This document shows positions 53,108-62,467 of a stretch of 64,000 nt of DNA, piece by piece; position 1 is the stretch's first letter, and each line of letters starts with the position of its first letter. The translations under genes and the position numbers were made by a program. The notes under the pieces are model-generated. The model made no database searches. It saw only the letters and a list, made by a program, of their open reading frames with translations, and was not told the DNA's origin. The DNA is from Solirubrum puertoriconensis (GTDB lineage: Bacteria; Bacteroidota; Bacteroidia; Cytophagales; Hymenobacteraceae), in the NCBI RefSeq assembly GCF_001483135.1, contig NZ_LNAL01000003.1, positions 62,001 through 126,000 of the forward strand, written 5' to 3'.

Positions 53108-53710
53108 ATGAACGACGAACAAGTAAGCCCCACCGCGTGGGCTACCTGCATCAACGAACTGGTGCGTGCCCGCCGCAGCATTCAGCCGGTGCAGTTTGTG
53201 CCCGATAAGCAAGTACCCGACGAGGTAGTGCAGCAACTGCTCGAAAACGCCAACTGGGCCCCCACGCACAAGCGCACCGAGCCGTGGCGCTTTGTGGTGT
53301 TCAGCGGGGAGGGCCGCCGCAAGCTAGCCGAGTTTCAGGCCGAGCTGTACAGGCAGCAAGCCGGCCCCAACTTCGATGAGAAGAAGTACCAGAAGCTGCT
53401 GCACAATCCTATGCGCAGCTCGCACGTAATTGCCATTGGCCTGAAGCGCCACTTTGTGCTGCCTGAAGAAGAGGAAGTGGCCGCCGTGGCATGCGCCGTG
53501 CAAAACCTGCACCTTACAGCCACCGCCTACGGCCTAGGTGGTTACTGGGGCTCGGGCGGCATTACCTACATGGAAGAGGCCAAACCGTTCTTCGGCCTTG
53601 CTCCCGAAGACAAGCTGCTGGGCTTCTTTTACCTAGGGTATGTGCAAACCGAGCCCGGGAGCAACATACGCAAGCCCATTGCCGACAAGGTGACTTGGGT
53701 AACGGAATAG
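53108..53710 (+). CDS. Nitroreductase-family protein
   Basis: A 200-residue flavoprotein of the nitroreductase fold: ELVRARRSIQPVQF binds the FMN phosphate, LLENANWAPTHKRTEPWRFV is the family signature, and LTATAYGLGGYWGSGG follows. KLLGFFYLGYV is the final strand. Such enzymes use NAD(P)H to reduce nitro compounds or quinones. It lies 39 bases after the permease and may be read with it; it has a strong terminator at 53741-53771. Confidence 0.92.
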   Translation: MNDEQVSPTAWATCINELVRARRSIQPVQFVPDKQVPDEVVQQLLENANWAPTHKRTEPWRFVVFSGEGRRKLAEFQAELYRQQAGPNFDEKKYQKLLHNPMRSSHVIAIGLKRHFVLPEEEEVAAVACAVQNLHLTATAYGLGGYWGSGGITYMEEAKPFFGLAPEDKLLGFFYLGYVQTEPGSNIRKPIADKVTWVTE

Positions 53711-53740
53711 CCCACCACAACACTCGTGCTCTACAAAACA

Positions 53741-53771
53741 GAAAGGCCAGCTGCAGGGCAGCTGGCCTTTC
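53741..53771. terminator. Terminator between nitroreductase and OmpA genes
   Basis: Fourteen-base perfect arms (GAAAGGCCAGCTGC and its complement) enclose AGG, between converging genes. Confidence 0.85.
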
Positions 53772-53797
53772 TTGCTATGTGAGCGGGCACCTAGGCG

Positions 53798-55402
53798 CTA
53801 GCGGCGCCTAGGTGCAGGTTTGCGAGGAACAGGTTTTTTGGTAGCTGGCTTTTTGGGCGCAGCTTTGGCGGGGGGCGTAGGCGTTACTGTTTCGGCCGGC
53901 ATGGGCGGCTCGGGGCCGTACTTTACTTCAGCCGAGTTCGGGTCGCCGGTCAGGAACAGGTCGAACTCGACGCGCCGGTTGAGGGCGCGGCCGGCCTCGG
54001 TAGCGTTGTCGGCAATGGGCTTCAGCTCGCCGTAACCACGCGACTCGATGCGCGTAGCCGGTACGCCTTTGCTGAGCATGTAGGTGCGCGCCGAAGCGGC
54101 CCGGTCGTGCGAGAGGCGCAGGTTGTACGGGTCCGAGCCCTTGTTGTCGGTGTGGCCGGCAATGCTGAGCGTGTAGTCGGGGTACTCCTCCATAATCTGC
54201 ACCAAATTGTCGAGCGTCGGGAACGACGACGGCTTCAGCACGGCCTTGTTGAACTCGAACTGGATGTACTTGGTGGCCTCTTTCAGGCGCTTCTTGGTTT
54301 CCTCTTTAATCTCGGGGCAGCCTTTGTTCGAGGCCGGACCGGGCGTGTTGGGGCAGCGGTCTTGGTAGTCGGGTACGCCGTCGCCGTCGGTGTCAACGGG
54401 GCAGCCCGAGGCGTCCACTTTCACGCCGGCCGGGGTGTCGGGGCACTTGTCGTCTTGGTCGCGTACGCCGTCGTTATCGGCATCGGGGCAACCTTGCAGC
54501 TCGCGCTTGCCGGGGGTGTCGGGGCATTGATCTTCCGAGTCGCGCACGCCGTCGTTGTCGCGGTCGGGGCAGCCCTCAAGCTCGGCCTTGCCGGCTTCGG
54601 TGGGGCACTTATCCTGGTAATCCGGCACCCCGTCTTTATCGGTATCAATGGGGCAGCCGTTGGCATCAACCTGCACGCCGGTGGGCGTGCCGGGGCACTT
54701 ATCCTTGCGGTCGGGCACGCCGTCCTGGTCTTCGTCTTTGGTTTGGCCTAGGTTAAACGTGAGGCCCGCCGAGTGCTGCAGAAAACGGTCGTCCCATTTG
54801 TTGGGGTCGCGCGTTTGGATGTTGTCGAAGTTGGCGTTGACGGGCCAATGCTGGCCGGTTTGCAGAAACAAGCTCACCCCGTTGGAAACCCGGAAACGCA
54901 GGCCAGCGGCCCCGTGCACATCAAAGTAAGTGTTGCTCAGGTCGAAGCCCTGCTGCTGGTTGTTGATGTTCAGCTGCCCATCGTTGCTGACGACCACAAT
55001 GCCGGGCGCTACAAGCAAATAAGGCTGCACGAAGAACGTTTCCTTAACGGGCAGCTTCAGGCGCAGCCCTAGGTTGGCCGTGGCCACGTTGGCATCGAGG
55101 TACGAGCCGTAGTACGGCGCGCCTTGCCCCGTGCGGAACAGCATGTCGCCGTAGTTAAAATCGGCGCCGATATCGAGGCCGCGCGTGAGGTAGCGGTACA
55201 CCGAAAGGCCGGCGCCAAACTCTACGTTGTCGGCGGCGCGCCAGTATTGCGAGCCTAGGTTGCCTTTGTATTGCAGGGTGCTGCCGTAGAGGCTAATTCC
55301 GGTTTTTTTGTCGGCGTTTTGGGCTTGAGCCGTTGTAGGCGCGGCTGCCACCAAGGCCAGTCCCAACGCGGCAACGGGTGGGAGTAGTCGAAGTCGAGTC
55401 AT
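53798..55402 (-). CDS. OmpA-family outer-membrane protein with thrombospondin type 3 repeats
   Basis: A 534-residue protein. A signal peptide (LGLALVAAAPTTAQAQ) is followed by an eight-stranded-barrel-like domain of about 200 residues. About five calcium-binding TSP3 repeats then lie near 222-360 (DEDQDGVPDRKDKCPGTP, DRDNDGVRDSEDQCPDTP and similar, each with paired Asp and Cys). The C-terminal OmpA domain has QFEFNKAVLKPSS, IAGHTDNKGSDPYN and AGRALNRRVEFDLF. A Pro/Lys-rich tail (TPPAKAAPKKPATKKP) ends it. It anchors the outer membrane to peptidoglycan with a calcium-stiffened linker. Confidence 0.93.
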   Translation of the reverse strand: MTRLRLLPPVAALGLALVAAAPTTAQAQNADKKTGISLYGSTLQYKGNLGSQYWRAADNVEFGAGLSVYRYLTRGLDIGADFNYGDMLFRTGQGAPYYGSYLDANVATANLGLRLKLPVKETFFVQPYLLVAPGIVVVSNDGQLNINNQQQGFDLSNTYFDVHGAAGLRFRVSNGVSLFLQTGQHWPVNANFDNIQTRDPNKWDDRFLQHSAGLTFNLGQTKDEDQDGVPDRKDKCPGTPTGVQVDANGCPIDTDKDGVPDYQDKCPTEAGKAELEGCPDRDNDGVRDSEDQCPDTPGKRELQGCPDADNDGVRDQDDKCPDTPAGVKVDASGCPVDTDGDGVPDYQDRCPNTPGPASNKGCPEIKEETKKRLKEATKYIQFEFNKAVLKPSSFPTLDNLVQIMEEYPDYTLSIAGHTDNKGSDPYNLRLSHDRAASARTYMLSKGVPATRIESRGYGELKPIADNATEAGRALNRRVEFDLFLTGDPNSAEVKYGPEPPMPAETVTPTPPAKAAPKKPATKKPVPRKPAPRRR

Positions 55403-55883
55403 ATAAAGTCCAGCTTAGAATGAGAAAAGTGCTCCTTATTCAGCTGGCTCTATATACCCTGGGCAATCAGAAAAGTTGTTGAGGTACAATTAGCGTAGGC
55501 GTATAAGCTTTACGCTCAGCATTACTAACTGCGCATTTAGCTCCGCCTCCCGCCAGGAACAAGATCAGGTAAAGGGGCGCACCCATGCGGGGTAAGCGGC
55601 GTCATTTTGCCAGTGCTAACTGGCTCAGGCGGTAGCCTGAAAGCGCGCATCACATGATGATGTGATGCCAGTAAAAGGGGTTGTTGAGTTGTAATATGGC
55701 AACAGCCTGTAGTATTTTGTAGTCGATTGCGTGAAGGAGGCACCCGGGCGCTGAAACCGGGTATATGCGGGGAATGACCTATTGACGGGTCGCAAACACA
55801 CTCTTGCTGGACTTGATGGAGCTGCGCCAGGTGCTACGGGGCGGCCATTAACCAGTCGTTGGCATTGGCCAACACCTGCTGCC
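55403..55883. other. Long divergent intergenic region upstream of the antiporter gene
   Basis: No gene is supported in these 481 bases between divergent genes. Two hairpins are visible: GCATCACAT-GATG-ATGTGATGC at 55647-55668, and ACCCGG-GCGCTGAAA-CCGGGT at 55742-55762. AT-rich stretches near 55440-55540 and 55680-55730 may hold the two promoters. The length is unusual for this window and could include a structured 5' leader of the antiporter mRNA, but I do not recognise a known riboswitch. Confidence 0.4.
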
Positions 55884-57896
55884 ATGCACGGTTACTTACT
55901 TTCCGATTTGATGATTATCCTACTGCTTTCGGTAGGCGTAATCCTGCTCTTCAACCGCATCAAGCTGCCCTCTATTATTGGGTACTTGGTGACGGGCATG
56001 GTGGCTGGGCCCTATGCCTTGGGCCTGGTACAAGCTCCGGTTAAGGTAAATCACCTGGCCGAGCTCGGGGTAATGCTCCTGATGTTCATTATCGGGCTGG
56101 AGTTTTCGCTGCACAGCCTTAGCCGCATCAAGCGCGCGGTGTTTCTGGGCGGTGCGCTGCAGGTAGGCCTCACCATGGCGGCCGTGTATGTTCTGGCGCG
56201 CGGCATGGGCAGCCCGCCGGCTACGGCGCTGTTCTGGGGCTTTTTGATAGCCCTGAGCAGCACCGCCATCGTGCTAAAGTTGCTGCAGGATCAGTCGCAG
56301 GTAGAGTCGGTACACGGGCAGGTAATCTTGGCCATTCTAATTTTTCAGGATTTGATTGTGGTGCCCATGATGCTGCTGGTGCCGCTGCTCAGCGGGCAGA
56401 TTATCGGTAGCCCGTGGCTTACGCTCGGCATTATGCTCGCCAAAATGCTTGGGGTACTTGCGCTGGTCGTGCTGGGCGCGAAGTACCTAATGCCGCGCTT
56501 ATTGCTGGTAATAGCCCGCACCCGCAGCCAGGAGGTATTCCTGCTCACCATTATCGGCACGTGCTTAGGCGTGGCGTGGCTTACGGCCGAAGCAGGGCTA
56601 TCTATGGCCCTAGGGGCGTTCCTAGCCGGGCTTATCATTTCCGAATCGGAGTACAGCTACGAGGCCGTGAGCAATGTGCTCCCCTTTCGGGAGGTATTTG
56701 CCAGCTTCTTCTTCGTGTCCATCGGCATGCTGTTCGATGTGCACGTGCTGCTCGAGCACCCGGTGCAAATTCTGCTGCTTACCCTTGGCGTAATGTCGCT
56801 CAAAATCCTGCTCACGCCGGCAGCGGCAGCGTTTTTGCGGGTGCCGGTGCGGGCTGTGCTGTTGGCGGGGTTAGCACTGTGCCAAGTGGGCGAGTTTTCG
56901 TTTGTGCTGTCGTTGGCCGGGCTCAAGGCGGGCCTTATCAGCCAAGATAGCTACCAGCTATTTCTGGCCATTTCTATCCTTACCATGTGCCTCACACCGG
57001 TAGTAATGCTGGTGGCCGAGCCGGTGGTATCGCGCATGATGCGGCTGCCGCTGCCGCAGGTGCTGGAGCAACATTTACACCCCGAGCCAACCCGGTCGGA
57101 GCTCACTACCTCGCTAGGTGAACACGTGCTCAACGACCACCTAGTAGTTATCGGTTACGGGCTGAACGGGCGCAACTTGGTACGAGCTGCCAAGCAAATG
57201 CATATTCCTTACATCATCATCGATACCGATGCCGATACGGTGCACCGCCAACTCAAGCGCGGCGAGCCTATTTTGTACGGCGACGCTACCCACCCGCACG
57301 TACTCGAGCACGTGCGCATCCAGCGTGCTCGGGTAGTGGTAATCGCCATTTCCGATCCTGCAGGTAGTTTGCGCGTGGTAGCGGCCGTGCGGCGCCTCAA
57401 CCCCAATGCGTGCGTTATGGTGCGCAGCCTGTACCTGCACGAGCGTAAGGAACTGTACCAATTAGGCGCCACCGAGGTAATTGCCGAAGAAATGGAAACC
57501 TCCATTGAAATTCTCGCGCGCGTGCTGGCCCGCTACTTGGTGCCGCTGCACGAGATAGATGTCCTGATCCGGCAGCTGCGCGGCGGCAATCTCGTGCGCA
57601 GCCGCTCGCTTACCGATGCGGAGTGGTCGGGCATGCACGTAGGGCTGGCCGGCCACGAGTTAGCTACCGTGCCCGTACCCGACCACGCCACGCTGGTGGG
57701 CAAAACCCTTTCCGAATCGGAGATGCGCCAGCAGTACGGCGTAAACCTGCTGGCCATTCGACGCAACGGCCACATGCTCGCTGATATGTGCCCCGATACC
57801 GTCATCCACAGCCACGATACGCTGTACGTGTTCGGCAAGCCCGATCGGGTGGAGCGTCTCGCGCACGAGCTGCAGCCTGAACCCGAGCTTGCCTAG
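55884..57896 (+). CDS. CPA2-family cation:proton antiporter with TrkA-N and TrkA-C domains
   Basis: The protein is 670 residues from ATG 55884; the frame is open to a TTG at 55782. The Na/H exchanger domain (about 1-385) has IKLPSIIGYLVTGMVAGPYA, LLMFIIGLEFSLHSL and GFLIALSSTAIVLKLL. A Rossmann NAD-binding TrkA-N (RCK) domain starts near 418 (HLVVIGYGLNGRNLVRAAKQ), and a TrkA-C domain is near 590-665 (MHVGLAGHELATVPVPDHAT). The set is that of KefB/KefC-like potassium or sodium antiporters gated by nucleotides. It stands alone with a 480-base leader region and a terminator after it. Confidence 0.93.
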   Translation: MHGYLLSDLMIILLLSVGVILLFNRIKLPSIIGYLVTGMVAGPYALGLVQAPVKVNHLAELGVMLLMFIIGLEFSLHSLSRIKRAVFLGGALQVGLTMAAVYVLARGMGSPPATALFWGFLIALSSTAIVLKLLQDQSQVESVHGQVILAILIFQDLIVVPMMLLVPLLSGQIIGSPWLTLGIMLAKMLGVLALVVLGAKYLMPRLLLVIARTRSQEVFLLTIIGTCLGVAWLTAEAGLSMALGAFLAGLIISESEYSYEAVSNVLPFREVFASFFFVSIGMLFDVHVLLEHPVQILLLTLGVMSLKILLTPAAAAFLRVPVRAVLLAGLALCQVGEFSFVLSLAGLKAGLISQDSYQLFLAISILTMCLTPVVMLVAEPVVSRMMRLPLPQVLEQHLHPEPTRSELTTSLGEHVLNDHLVVIGYGLNGRNLVRAAKQMHIPYIIIDTDADTVHRQLKRGEPILYGDATHPHVLEHVRIQRARVVVIAISDPAGSLRVVAAVRRLNPNACVMVRSLYLHERKELYQLGATEVIAEEMETSIEILARVLARYLVPLHEIDVLIRQLRGGNLVRSRSLTDAEWSGMHVGLAGHELATVPVPDHATLVGKTLSESEMRQQYGVNLLAIRRNGHMLADMCPDTVIHSHDTLYVFGKPDRVERLAHELQPEPELA

Positions 57897-57900
57897 CGCA

Positions 57901-57943
57901 ACCGCCCCGCCGGCAAGCGGTAGCGTTTTGCCGGCGGGGCGGT
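57901..57943. terminator. Bidirectional terminator after the antiporter gene
   Basis: Sixteen-base perfect arms (ACCGCCCCGCCGGCAA and its complement) enclose an 11-base loop, four bases after the stop codon. The OsmC gene converges from the right. Confidence 0.8.
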
Positions 57944-57962
57944 ACCACGTGCCCGCAGGCGC

Positions 57963-58358
57963 CTAGGTCAGGGTAGTATCAATTTCGATGGTACCCGTTA
58001 GAGCCTTGTGGATGGGGCACGCGTTGGCTACTTGCAACAGGCGCTTGCGTTGCTCATCCGAAAGCGGGCCCTGCAATTGCACCTGGCGCGTGAGGCGGTG
58101 CACCACGTGGTCGGCGCCGCGCTCAAAGCTTACTTCGGTTTGCACCTGCTCCAGCGGCCAGCCTTTGCGGTCGGCGTACATGCGCAGGGTAATGCACGTA
58201 CAGGCACTCAGCGACGAGGCCAGCAGCTCGGCCGGCGACGGGCCCATGTTTTGCCCGCCCTGCGTTAGCGGTTCATCGGCCAGCAGCGCGTGGCCACTAT
58301 CACTGGTAAGGTCCGTTACGTACGGGTCGGTGGCGATGCGGCCGATAATGGTAGGCAT
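57963..58358 (-). CDS. OsmC-family peroxiredoxin-like protein
   Basis: The protein is 131 residues from ATG 58358; the frame continues to 58391. The two conserved cysteines are in LLASSLSACTCITLRMYA and NACPIHKALTG, as in OsmC/YhfA proteins that reduce organic hydroperoxides. GGQNMGPSPAELL is the N-terminal signature. It probably gets electrons from lipoyl proteins or thiols. It converges on the antiporter and is followed upstream by the pirin gene, 71 bases away on the same strand. Confidence 0.92.
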   Translation of the reverse strand: MPTIIGRIATDPYVTDLTSDSGHALLADEPLTQGGQNMGPSPAELLASSLSACTCITLRMYADRKGWPLEQVQTEVSFERGADHVVHRLTRQVQLQGPLSDEQRKRLLQVANACPIHKALTGTIEIDTTLT

Positions 58359-58429
58359 GGCAGTGGGAGCAAGCGGTGAAGCAAAGAGCACCTAGGCAAC
58401 CGGCAGCCGGACCGCCTGTGTACTGTTAG

Positions 58430-59146
58430 TTAGGTGAGCATGGGCACTTCCATCAGCAGCAGCTCGGCGGCGCTATCAGCCTGAATGCTGAGGCGGTCGG
58501 TATCCCATACGCCAAACCCGTCGCGGCGGTGCAGGGGCTGGCCGTTGATGGTAACGTCGCCTTCGAGCACGAACGCATACACCCCGTTGCCGGCTTGCTT
58601 GAACTGGTACTCGGTGCCGAAGCCCTGATCGAACTTGCCTAGGTGAAACCACGCATCCTGGTGTATCCACACGCCGGCATCGTCGGGGTTGGGCGATACC
58701 ACCTGCAGTAGCTGGTTGTGGCGCTGCTCGGGGCTGAAAGTTTGCTGATCGTAGCGCGGCGCAACGTTGCGCTTGTTCGGGAACACCCAAATCTGCAGGA
58801 ATTTTACTTCCTGATCTGGGTTGTGGTTTTTCTCGCTGTGCGCAATGCCGGTGCCGGCGCTCATTACCTGCACATCGTTCTGCCGAATCACGGCCTTGTT
58901 GCCCATCGAATCCTGGTGCTCCAAGTCGCCCGACAGCGGGATGGAAATGATTTCCATGTTGTCGTGTGGGTGGCGGCCAAAGCCCATGCCACCGGCTACG
59001 GTGTCGTCGTTCAGCACCCGCAGCGCCCCAAAATGGATACGCTCGGGGTTATGATAGTTGGCGAAGCTGAACGTGTGGTAAGAGTTGAGCCAGCCGTGGT
59101 TGGCGTGGCCGCGTGTGGCGGCGGGGTGCAATACAGTGCTTGCCAT
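58430..59146 (-). CDS. Pirin-family protein
   Basis: A 238-residue bicupin: NHGWLNSYHTFSFANYHNPE, the metal-binding HPHDNMEIISIPLSGDLEHQ (His-x-His ... Glu ... His), and GTGIAHSEKNHNPDQEV are the pirin signature. The C-terminal cupin is intact. Bacterial pirins of this type act as quercetin 2,3-dioxygenase-like enzymes or have unknown substrates. It is divergent from an HxlR-family regulator, a common arrangement in which the regulator controls the pirin gene. It could share a transcript with the OsmC gene. Confidence 0.94.
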   Translation of the reverse strand: MASTVLHPAATRGHANHGWLNSYHTFSFANYHNPERIHFGALRVLNDDTVAGGMGFGRHPHDNMEIISIPLSGDLEHQDSMGNKAVIRQNDVQVMSAGTGIAHSEKNHNPDQEVKFLQIWVFPNKRNVAPRYDQQTFSPEQRHNQLLQVVSPNPDDAGVWIHQDAWFHLGKFDQGFGTEYQFKQAGNGVYAFVLEGDVTINGQPLHRRDGFGVWDTDRLSIQADSAAELLLMEVPMLT

Positions 59147-59255
59147 ATGCGTAGTGGTAGGCGCTTGGCGCCTTATTGGGTTACAAACTACCTAAGCAGC
59201 CCGCATCGGGTGTGGATTTCGGCTGCCCGGTGCGCAAATGTGAACCCCATTACTA

Positions 59256-59263
59256 TACTTTTG
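59256..59263 (+). promoter_or_regulatory. -7 box of the HxlR gene
   Basis: TACTTTTG matches TAnnTTTG, 71 bases before the ATG at 59327, in the AT-rich 180-base gap between the divergent pirin and HxlR genes. Confidence 0.5.
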
Positions 59264-59326
59264 CAAGTAGTTACACCGATGTATATCAATATACTCTGTG
59301 TAACTTTTGTTGATAATCAGACAAAT

Positions 59327-59692
59327 ATGAAAGGGCAAAATCCAAAAAAACTTGCAGGAGGTTGTGCTTTCCGCCAAACGCTCGATGTACTGGAGGGCAA
59401 ATGGAAGTTTGCCATTATTCACAGCCTGCTAGCAAATGGTACGCTCCGCTTCAAAACGTTGGAGCGCGATGTGGCCGGCATCACTCCGCGTATGCTCATC
59501 AAAGAACTGAAGCTGCTCGAAAGCCACGGCATTGTGAGCCGCCAAGCTTACGCCACGGTACCGCCCACGGTAGAGTATTCGCTCACGGAATGCGGCCGCT
59601 CCCTAGGTCCCATTATCCAAGCCATTGAGGAGTGGGGGCTGAAGAACCAGGCTGTTATTGGTGGACAAAACCTAGCTACTAAAATTGCCTAA
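59327..59692 (+). CDS. HxlR-family transcriptional regulator
   Basis: A 121-residue winged-helix protein: RQTLDVLEGKWKFAIIHSLL is the HxlR core, FKTLERDVAGITPRMLIKEL is the recognition helix region, and YSLTECGRSLGPIIQAIEEW ends it. The single Cys in GGCAFRQTL near the N-terminus may be the redox or aldehyde-sensing residue of this family. An upstream in-frame ATG at 59279 would add 16 residues. It faces the pirin gene and is the best candidate to control it. The stop codon is directly next to a perfect 38-base palindrome. Confidence 0.92.
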   Translation: MKGQNPKKLAGGCAFRQTLDVLEGKWKFAIIHSLLANGTLRFKTLERDVAGITPRMLIKELKLLESHGIVSRQAYATVPPTVEYSLTECGRSLGPIIQAIEEWGLKNQAVIGGQNLATKIA

Positions 59693-59730
59693 AACACAAA
59701 CGCCCGACCAATTGGTCGGGCGTTTGTGTT
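59693..59730. terminator. Perfect 38-bp palindromic terminator
   Basis: Two 19-base arms meet without a spacer at CCAATTGG. It starts with the base following the HxlR stop codon and lies between converging genes. Confidence 0.88.
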
Positions 59731-59749
59731 GGTATCTTCAGCGAGGGTA

Positions 59750-62185
59750 TTAGTTAGCCGCGGCGGTAGTGGGGTTCTTCACATACTTGTCCAACCACGC
59801 GTTCATCTCCCACAGCATGTGCATGATGTTTTCGCGGGCGGCATAGCCGTGCGATTCGAAGGGCAGCACCACGTAGCGCGTGGTAGCACCGTGGCCTTTC
59901 AGGGCCGAGTAGAAACGCTCGGTTTGGATGGGGAAGGTGCCCGAGTTGTTGTCCAACTCGCCGTGAATTAGCAGGATCGGCGTCTTGATCTTGTTAGCGT
60001 AGTTGAACGGCGACATGGCGTTGTACACCTCCGGTGCCTGCCAGTAGGTGCGTTCCTCGCCCTGGAAGCCGAACGGCGTGAGGGTGCGGTTGTAAGCGCC
60101 GCTGCGCGCAATACCAGCCCGGAACAGATTGGAGTGTGCCAGCAGGTTGGCCGTCATGAAAGCGCCGTACGAGTGGCCCATTACGGCTACTCGGTTCGGA
60201 TCGACAACGCCTAGGCGCTTGCCTTCGTCGATAGCAGCTTTAGCGCTGCTCACCAACTGCTCAGTGTACGTGTCGTTGGGTTCCTTGCTGCCCTCGCCAA
60301 CTATCGGAATGCTGGCACCTTGCAGTACAGCGTAGCCCTGCGTTACCCAGAAGATGGGCGAGCCGTAGCCAATGCGCGTAAATGTGTACGGCGACCCCGA
60401 CACTTGGCCGGCGTTCTTCTTGTCTTTAAACTCCACCGGGTAAGCCTCCATCAGTGTGGGCAGCGGGCCATCGGTGGGCTTGTAGTTGGGCGGCAGGTAT
60501 AGGTTGGCAGTCAGCTCTATCCCATCGGCACGCTTGTAGCGGAGCACCTGCTTTTTGAAGGAGCCGCCAAAGGCTGCGTAGGGGTTCGGGAACTTGGTGA
60601 CGGCCGTGAGCTTGCCGCCGCGGGTATCGCGCACGTAATAGTTCGGGGCTTGGTCAACGGCTTCGCGGCGCGTCAGCAGGCGGCGCTTTTCAGCGTCGAG
60701 GATGGCCAGCGGTACTTCGTAATACGGAGCCTCCGAGCGCCACCAGCGGGTTGCTTTCTTGGTAGCCAAATCAAGCTCATCTACAAACGGACGGTCGCCT
60801 TCGGGCGAGGCACCTAGGCCCGTGAAGTAGATGGTTTTGTTGGCAACATCGGTAAGGAGCACCTGTTGGCCCTGGGCATTGCGCTTGGTGTAAGCCGTGC
60901 CGGGGTCGGTGTACTTATCCTGCGACGAACGCTCGTACAGCACTGCCAGCGAGGGCAGGGCGCCCGGCGTTACGCGCCAGGTAATTTCTTTGCGGTCGGC
61001 CCAGCGGCTGCCGTACACGAGGGCTACCGAGTTGTTGCCCCAGGTAATGCCGTCGTAGCGCAGCGGCAAGGCTGCAAATTCTTCGGGCTGGCCCGTGAAG
61101 GGGGCCGTCAGGGTGAATACTTTGTCGCGAATGGCCGCCTCGGTTTTGGGGTTGCCACCGTCTTGCGCTTCGGCCCAGTACAGGGTAGCCGGAGCATCGC
61201 CGCGCCAACCGTGGCTGCGCTGGCCGGTAGGCACCGCGTCGAAAGCCGTGGGCACGTTATCGGCCAAAGGCAAATCGGCGAGGGTTTTCACCGGGTCGCC
61301 GGTGGTCAGGTCGTATACCTCCACTTTCAGCGGAAAGCTGCTGATGGGCAGGTTGTAGGAGTACGGCCGGTGGCGAGTTTTTACGAGGATGTACTTGCCG
61401 TTGGGCGAAGGCACTGCCGACTGAATGAGGCCCGGCTGGCTAATGGGTTGCAGCTTGCCCTCGAGCGTAACGCGCACCATTTGCGAGGTAGCGTAGTGCT
61501 CGAACAGGCGCTCATCGGTGGGATTTTTCAGCAAGTCCTGATAGGTGCGGGCACCGGCAGCCTTGCCGTTGTTTTCCTGCACGGCGGGGCCGGTAGGAGG
61601 CGCCGTTGCGCTGGGCGCAGCACCGCGGCCAGCTACCAGGGCACGTACGATAAGCGTTTGGTTATCAGAAACCCACTCGTATGGAGAACCTAGGGTAGCG
61701 TTGAGGGTGATACCCGGTACCCGACGCGCCGTGAAGGTGTTTACATCCACCACCCACAGCTCGATGCGGCCTTCGGCTCCGCTGCCGGTGGTGTGGCAAA
61801 ACGCCAGCTTGCTGTTATCGGGCGACCAGCTTACGTCGCTGATGCGGGCTTGGGTGGGCAGGTTCAGCACGCCCATGTCTTTGCCGTCTTCGAGGCGGCG
61901 CAGCATCAGGCCCGTTGAGTAGCTTACCCGGCTCGGGCCGTTGGTACGCGGATTGATGCGCAGGCCGGCCAGGCGCAGCTCGGGCTGCGAGAGTTCGGCA
62001 ATTGAGGGCATATCCTGCACGGCCAACATGGCCATCCACTTACCGTCCGACGATAGGCTGATGCGGGGCGTAACCGGCGCCTCGACAATGTCGGCAATGG
62101 CCCGGGGCGGCGTCTGATACGCGACGTTTTGAGCCTGCGCGACGGCGGTCAAACCCAAAAAGCCTGCGAGTAAAATGTGTTTCAT
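59750..62185 (-). CDS. Secreted S9-family peptidase (prolyl oligopeptidase / glutamyl endopeptidase-like)
   Basis: An 811-residue protein: signal peptide (HILLAGFLGLTAVAQAQ), a beta-propeller region (about 35-520) and a C-terminal alpha/beta-hydrolase. The catalytic triad is visible: Ser in VMGHSYGAFMTANLLAH near 672, Asp in HGELDNNSGTF near 743, and His in FESHGYAAREN near 778. The sequence is closest to the long glutamyl endopeptidase-like S9 peptidases of Bacteroidota. It probably degrades peptides outside the cytoplasm. It stands alone. Confidence 0.92.
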   Translation of the reverse strand: MKHILLAGFLGLTAVAQAQNVAYQTPPRAIADIVEAPVTPRISLSSDGKWMAMLAVQDMPSIAELSQPELRLAGLRINPRTNGPSRVSYSTGLMLRRLEDGKDMGVLNLPTQARISDVSWSPDNSKLAFCHTTGSGAEGRIELWVVDVNTFTARRVPGITLNATLGSPYEWVSDNQTLIVRALVAGRGAAPSATAPPTGPAVQENNGKAAGARTYQDLLKNPTDERLFEHYATSQMVRVTLEGKLQPISQPGLIQSAVPSPNGKYILVKTRHRPYSYNLPISSFPLKVEVYDLTTGDPVKTLADLPLADNVPTAFDAVPTGQRSHGWRGDAPATLYWAEAQDGGNPKTEAAIRDKVFTLTAPFTGQPEEFAALPLRYDGITWGNNSVALVYGSRWADRKEITWRVTPGALPSLAVLYERSSQDKYTDPGTAYTKRNAQGQQVLLTDVANKTIYFTGLGASPEGDRPFVDELDLATKKATRWWRSEAPYYEVPLAILDAEKRRLLTRREAVDQAPNYYVRDTRGGKLTAVTKFPNPYAAFGGSFKKQVLRYKRADGIELTANLYLPPNYKPTDGPLPTLMEAYPVEFKDKKNAGQVSGSPYTFTRIGYGSPIFWVTQGYAVLQGASIPIVGEGSKEPNDTYTEQLVSSAKAAIDEGKRLGVVDPNRVAVMGHSYGAFMTANLLAHSNLFRAGIARSGAYNRTLTPFGFQGEERTYWQAPEVYNAMSPFNYANKIKTPILLIHGELDNNSGTFPIQTERFYSALKGHGATTRYVVLPFESHGYAARENIMHMLWEMNAWLDKYVKNPTTAAAN

Positions 62186-62467
62186 GTAGCAATTGGTGCA
62201 GCTAAGGCAGCGTATTAGCTACGAAGATACTATCCAAACCCGCAGTTTTGCCAATTGCTGCCCGGCAAAAGCATGAATTATAGTTTGTTAAATTATCAAT
62301 TGCCTGCCTTTTGGCTACGCCGGCTAACCCTTTAATATGAGAAAAGCACCATTCAGATAATTGTTCAGCAGAGCTTGATTCAGGCACAGGTAACGCAAAG
62401 TTTGGCTTAAGTGTACTGCAGAACTAGCTCATTACTAAAAGCGGCAACGTAAACGATAGATAGGTGT

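Noticed and set aside
54300-54740. Tandem repeat DNA suggesting a microsatellite or CRISPR-like array
   Set aside because: The periodicity is explained by the coding sequence of thrombospondin type 3 repeats in the OmpA protein.
55537-55885. Two minus-strand frames in the antiporter leader region
   Set aside because: They overlap each other and a hairpin, and their products show no signal peptide, domain or sensible composition.
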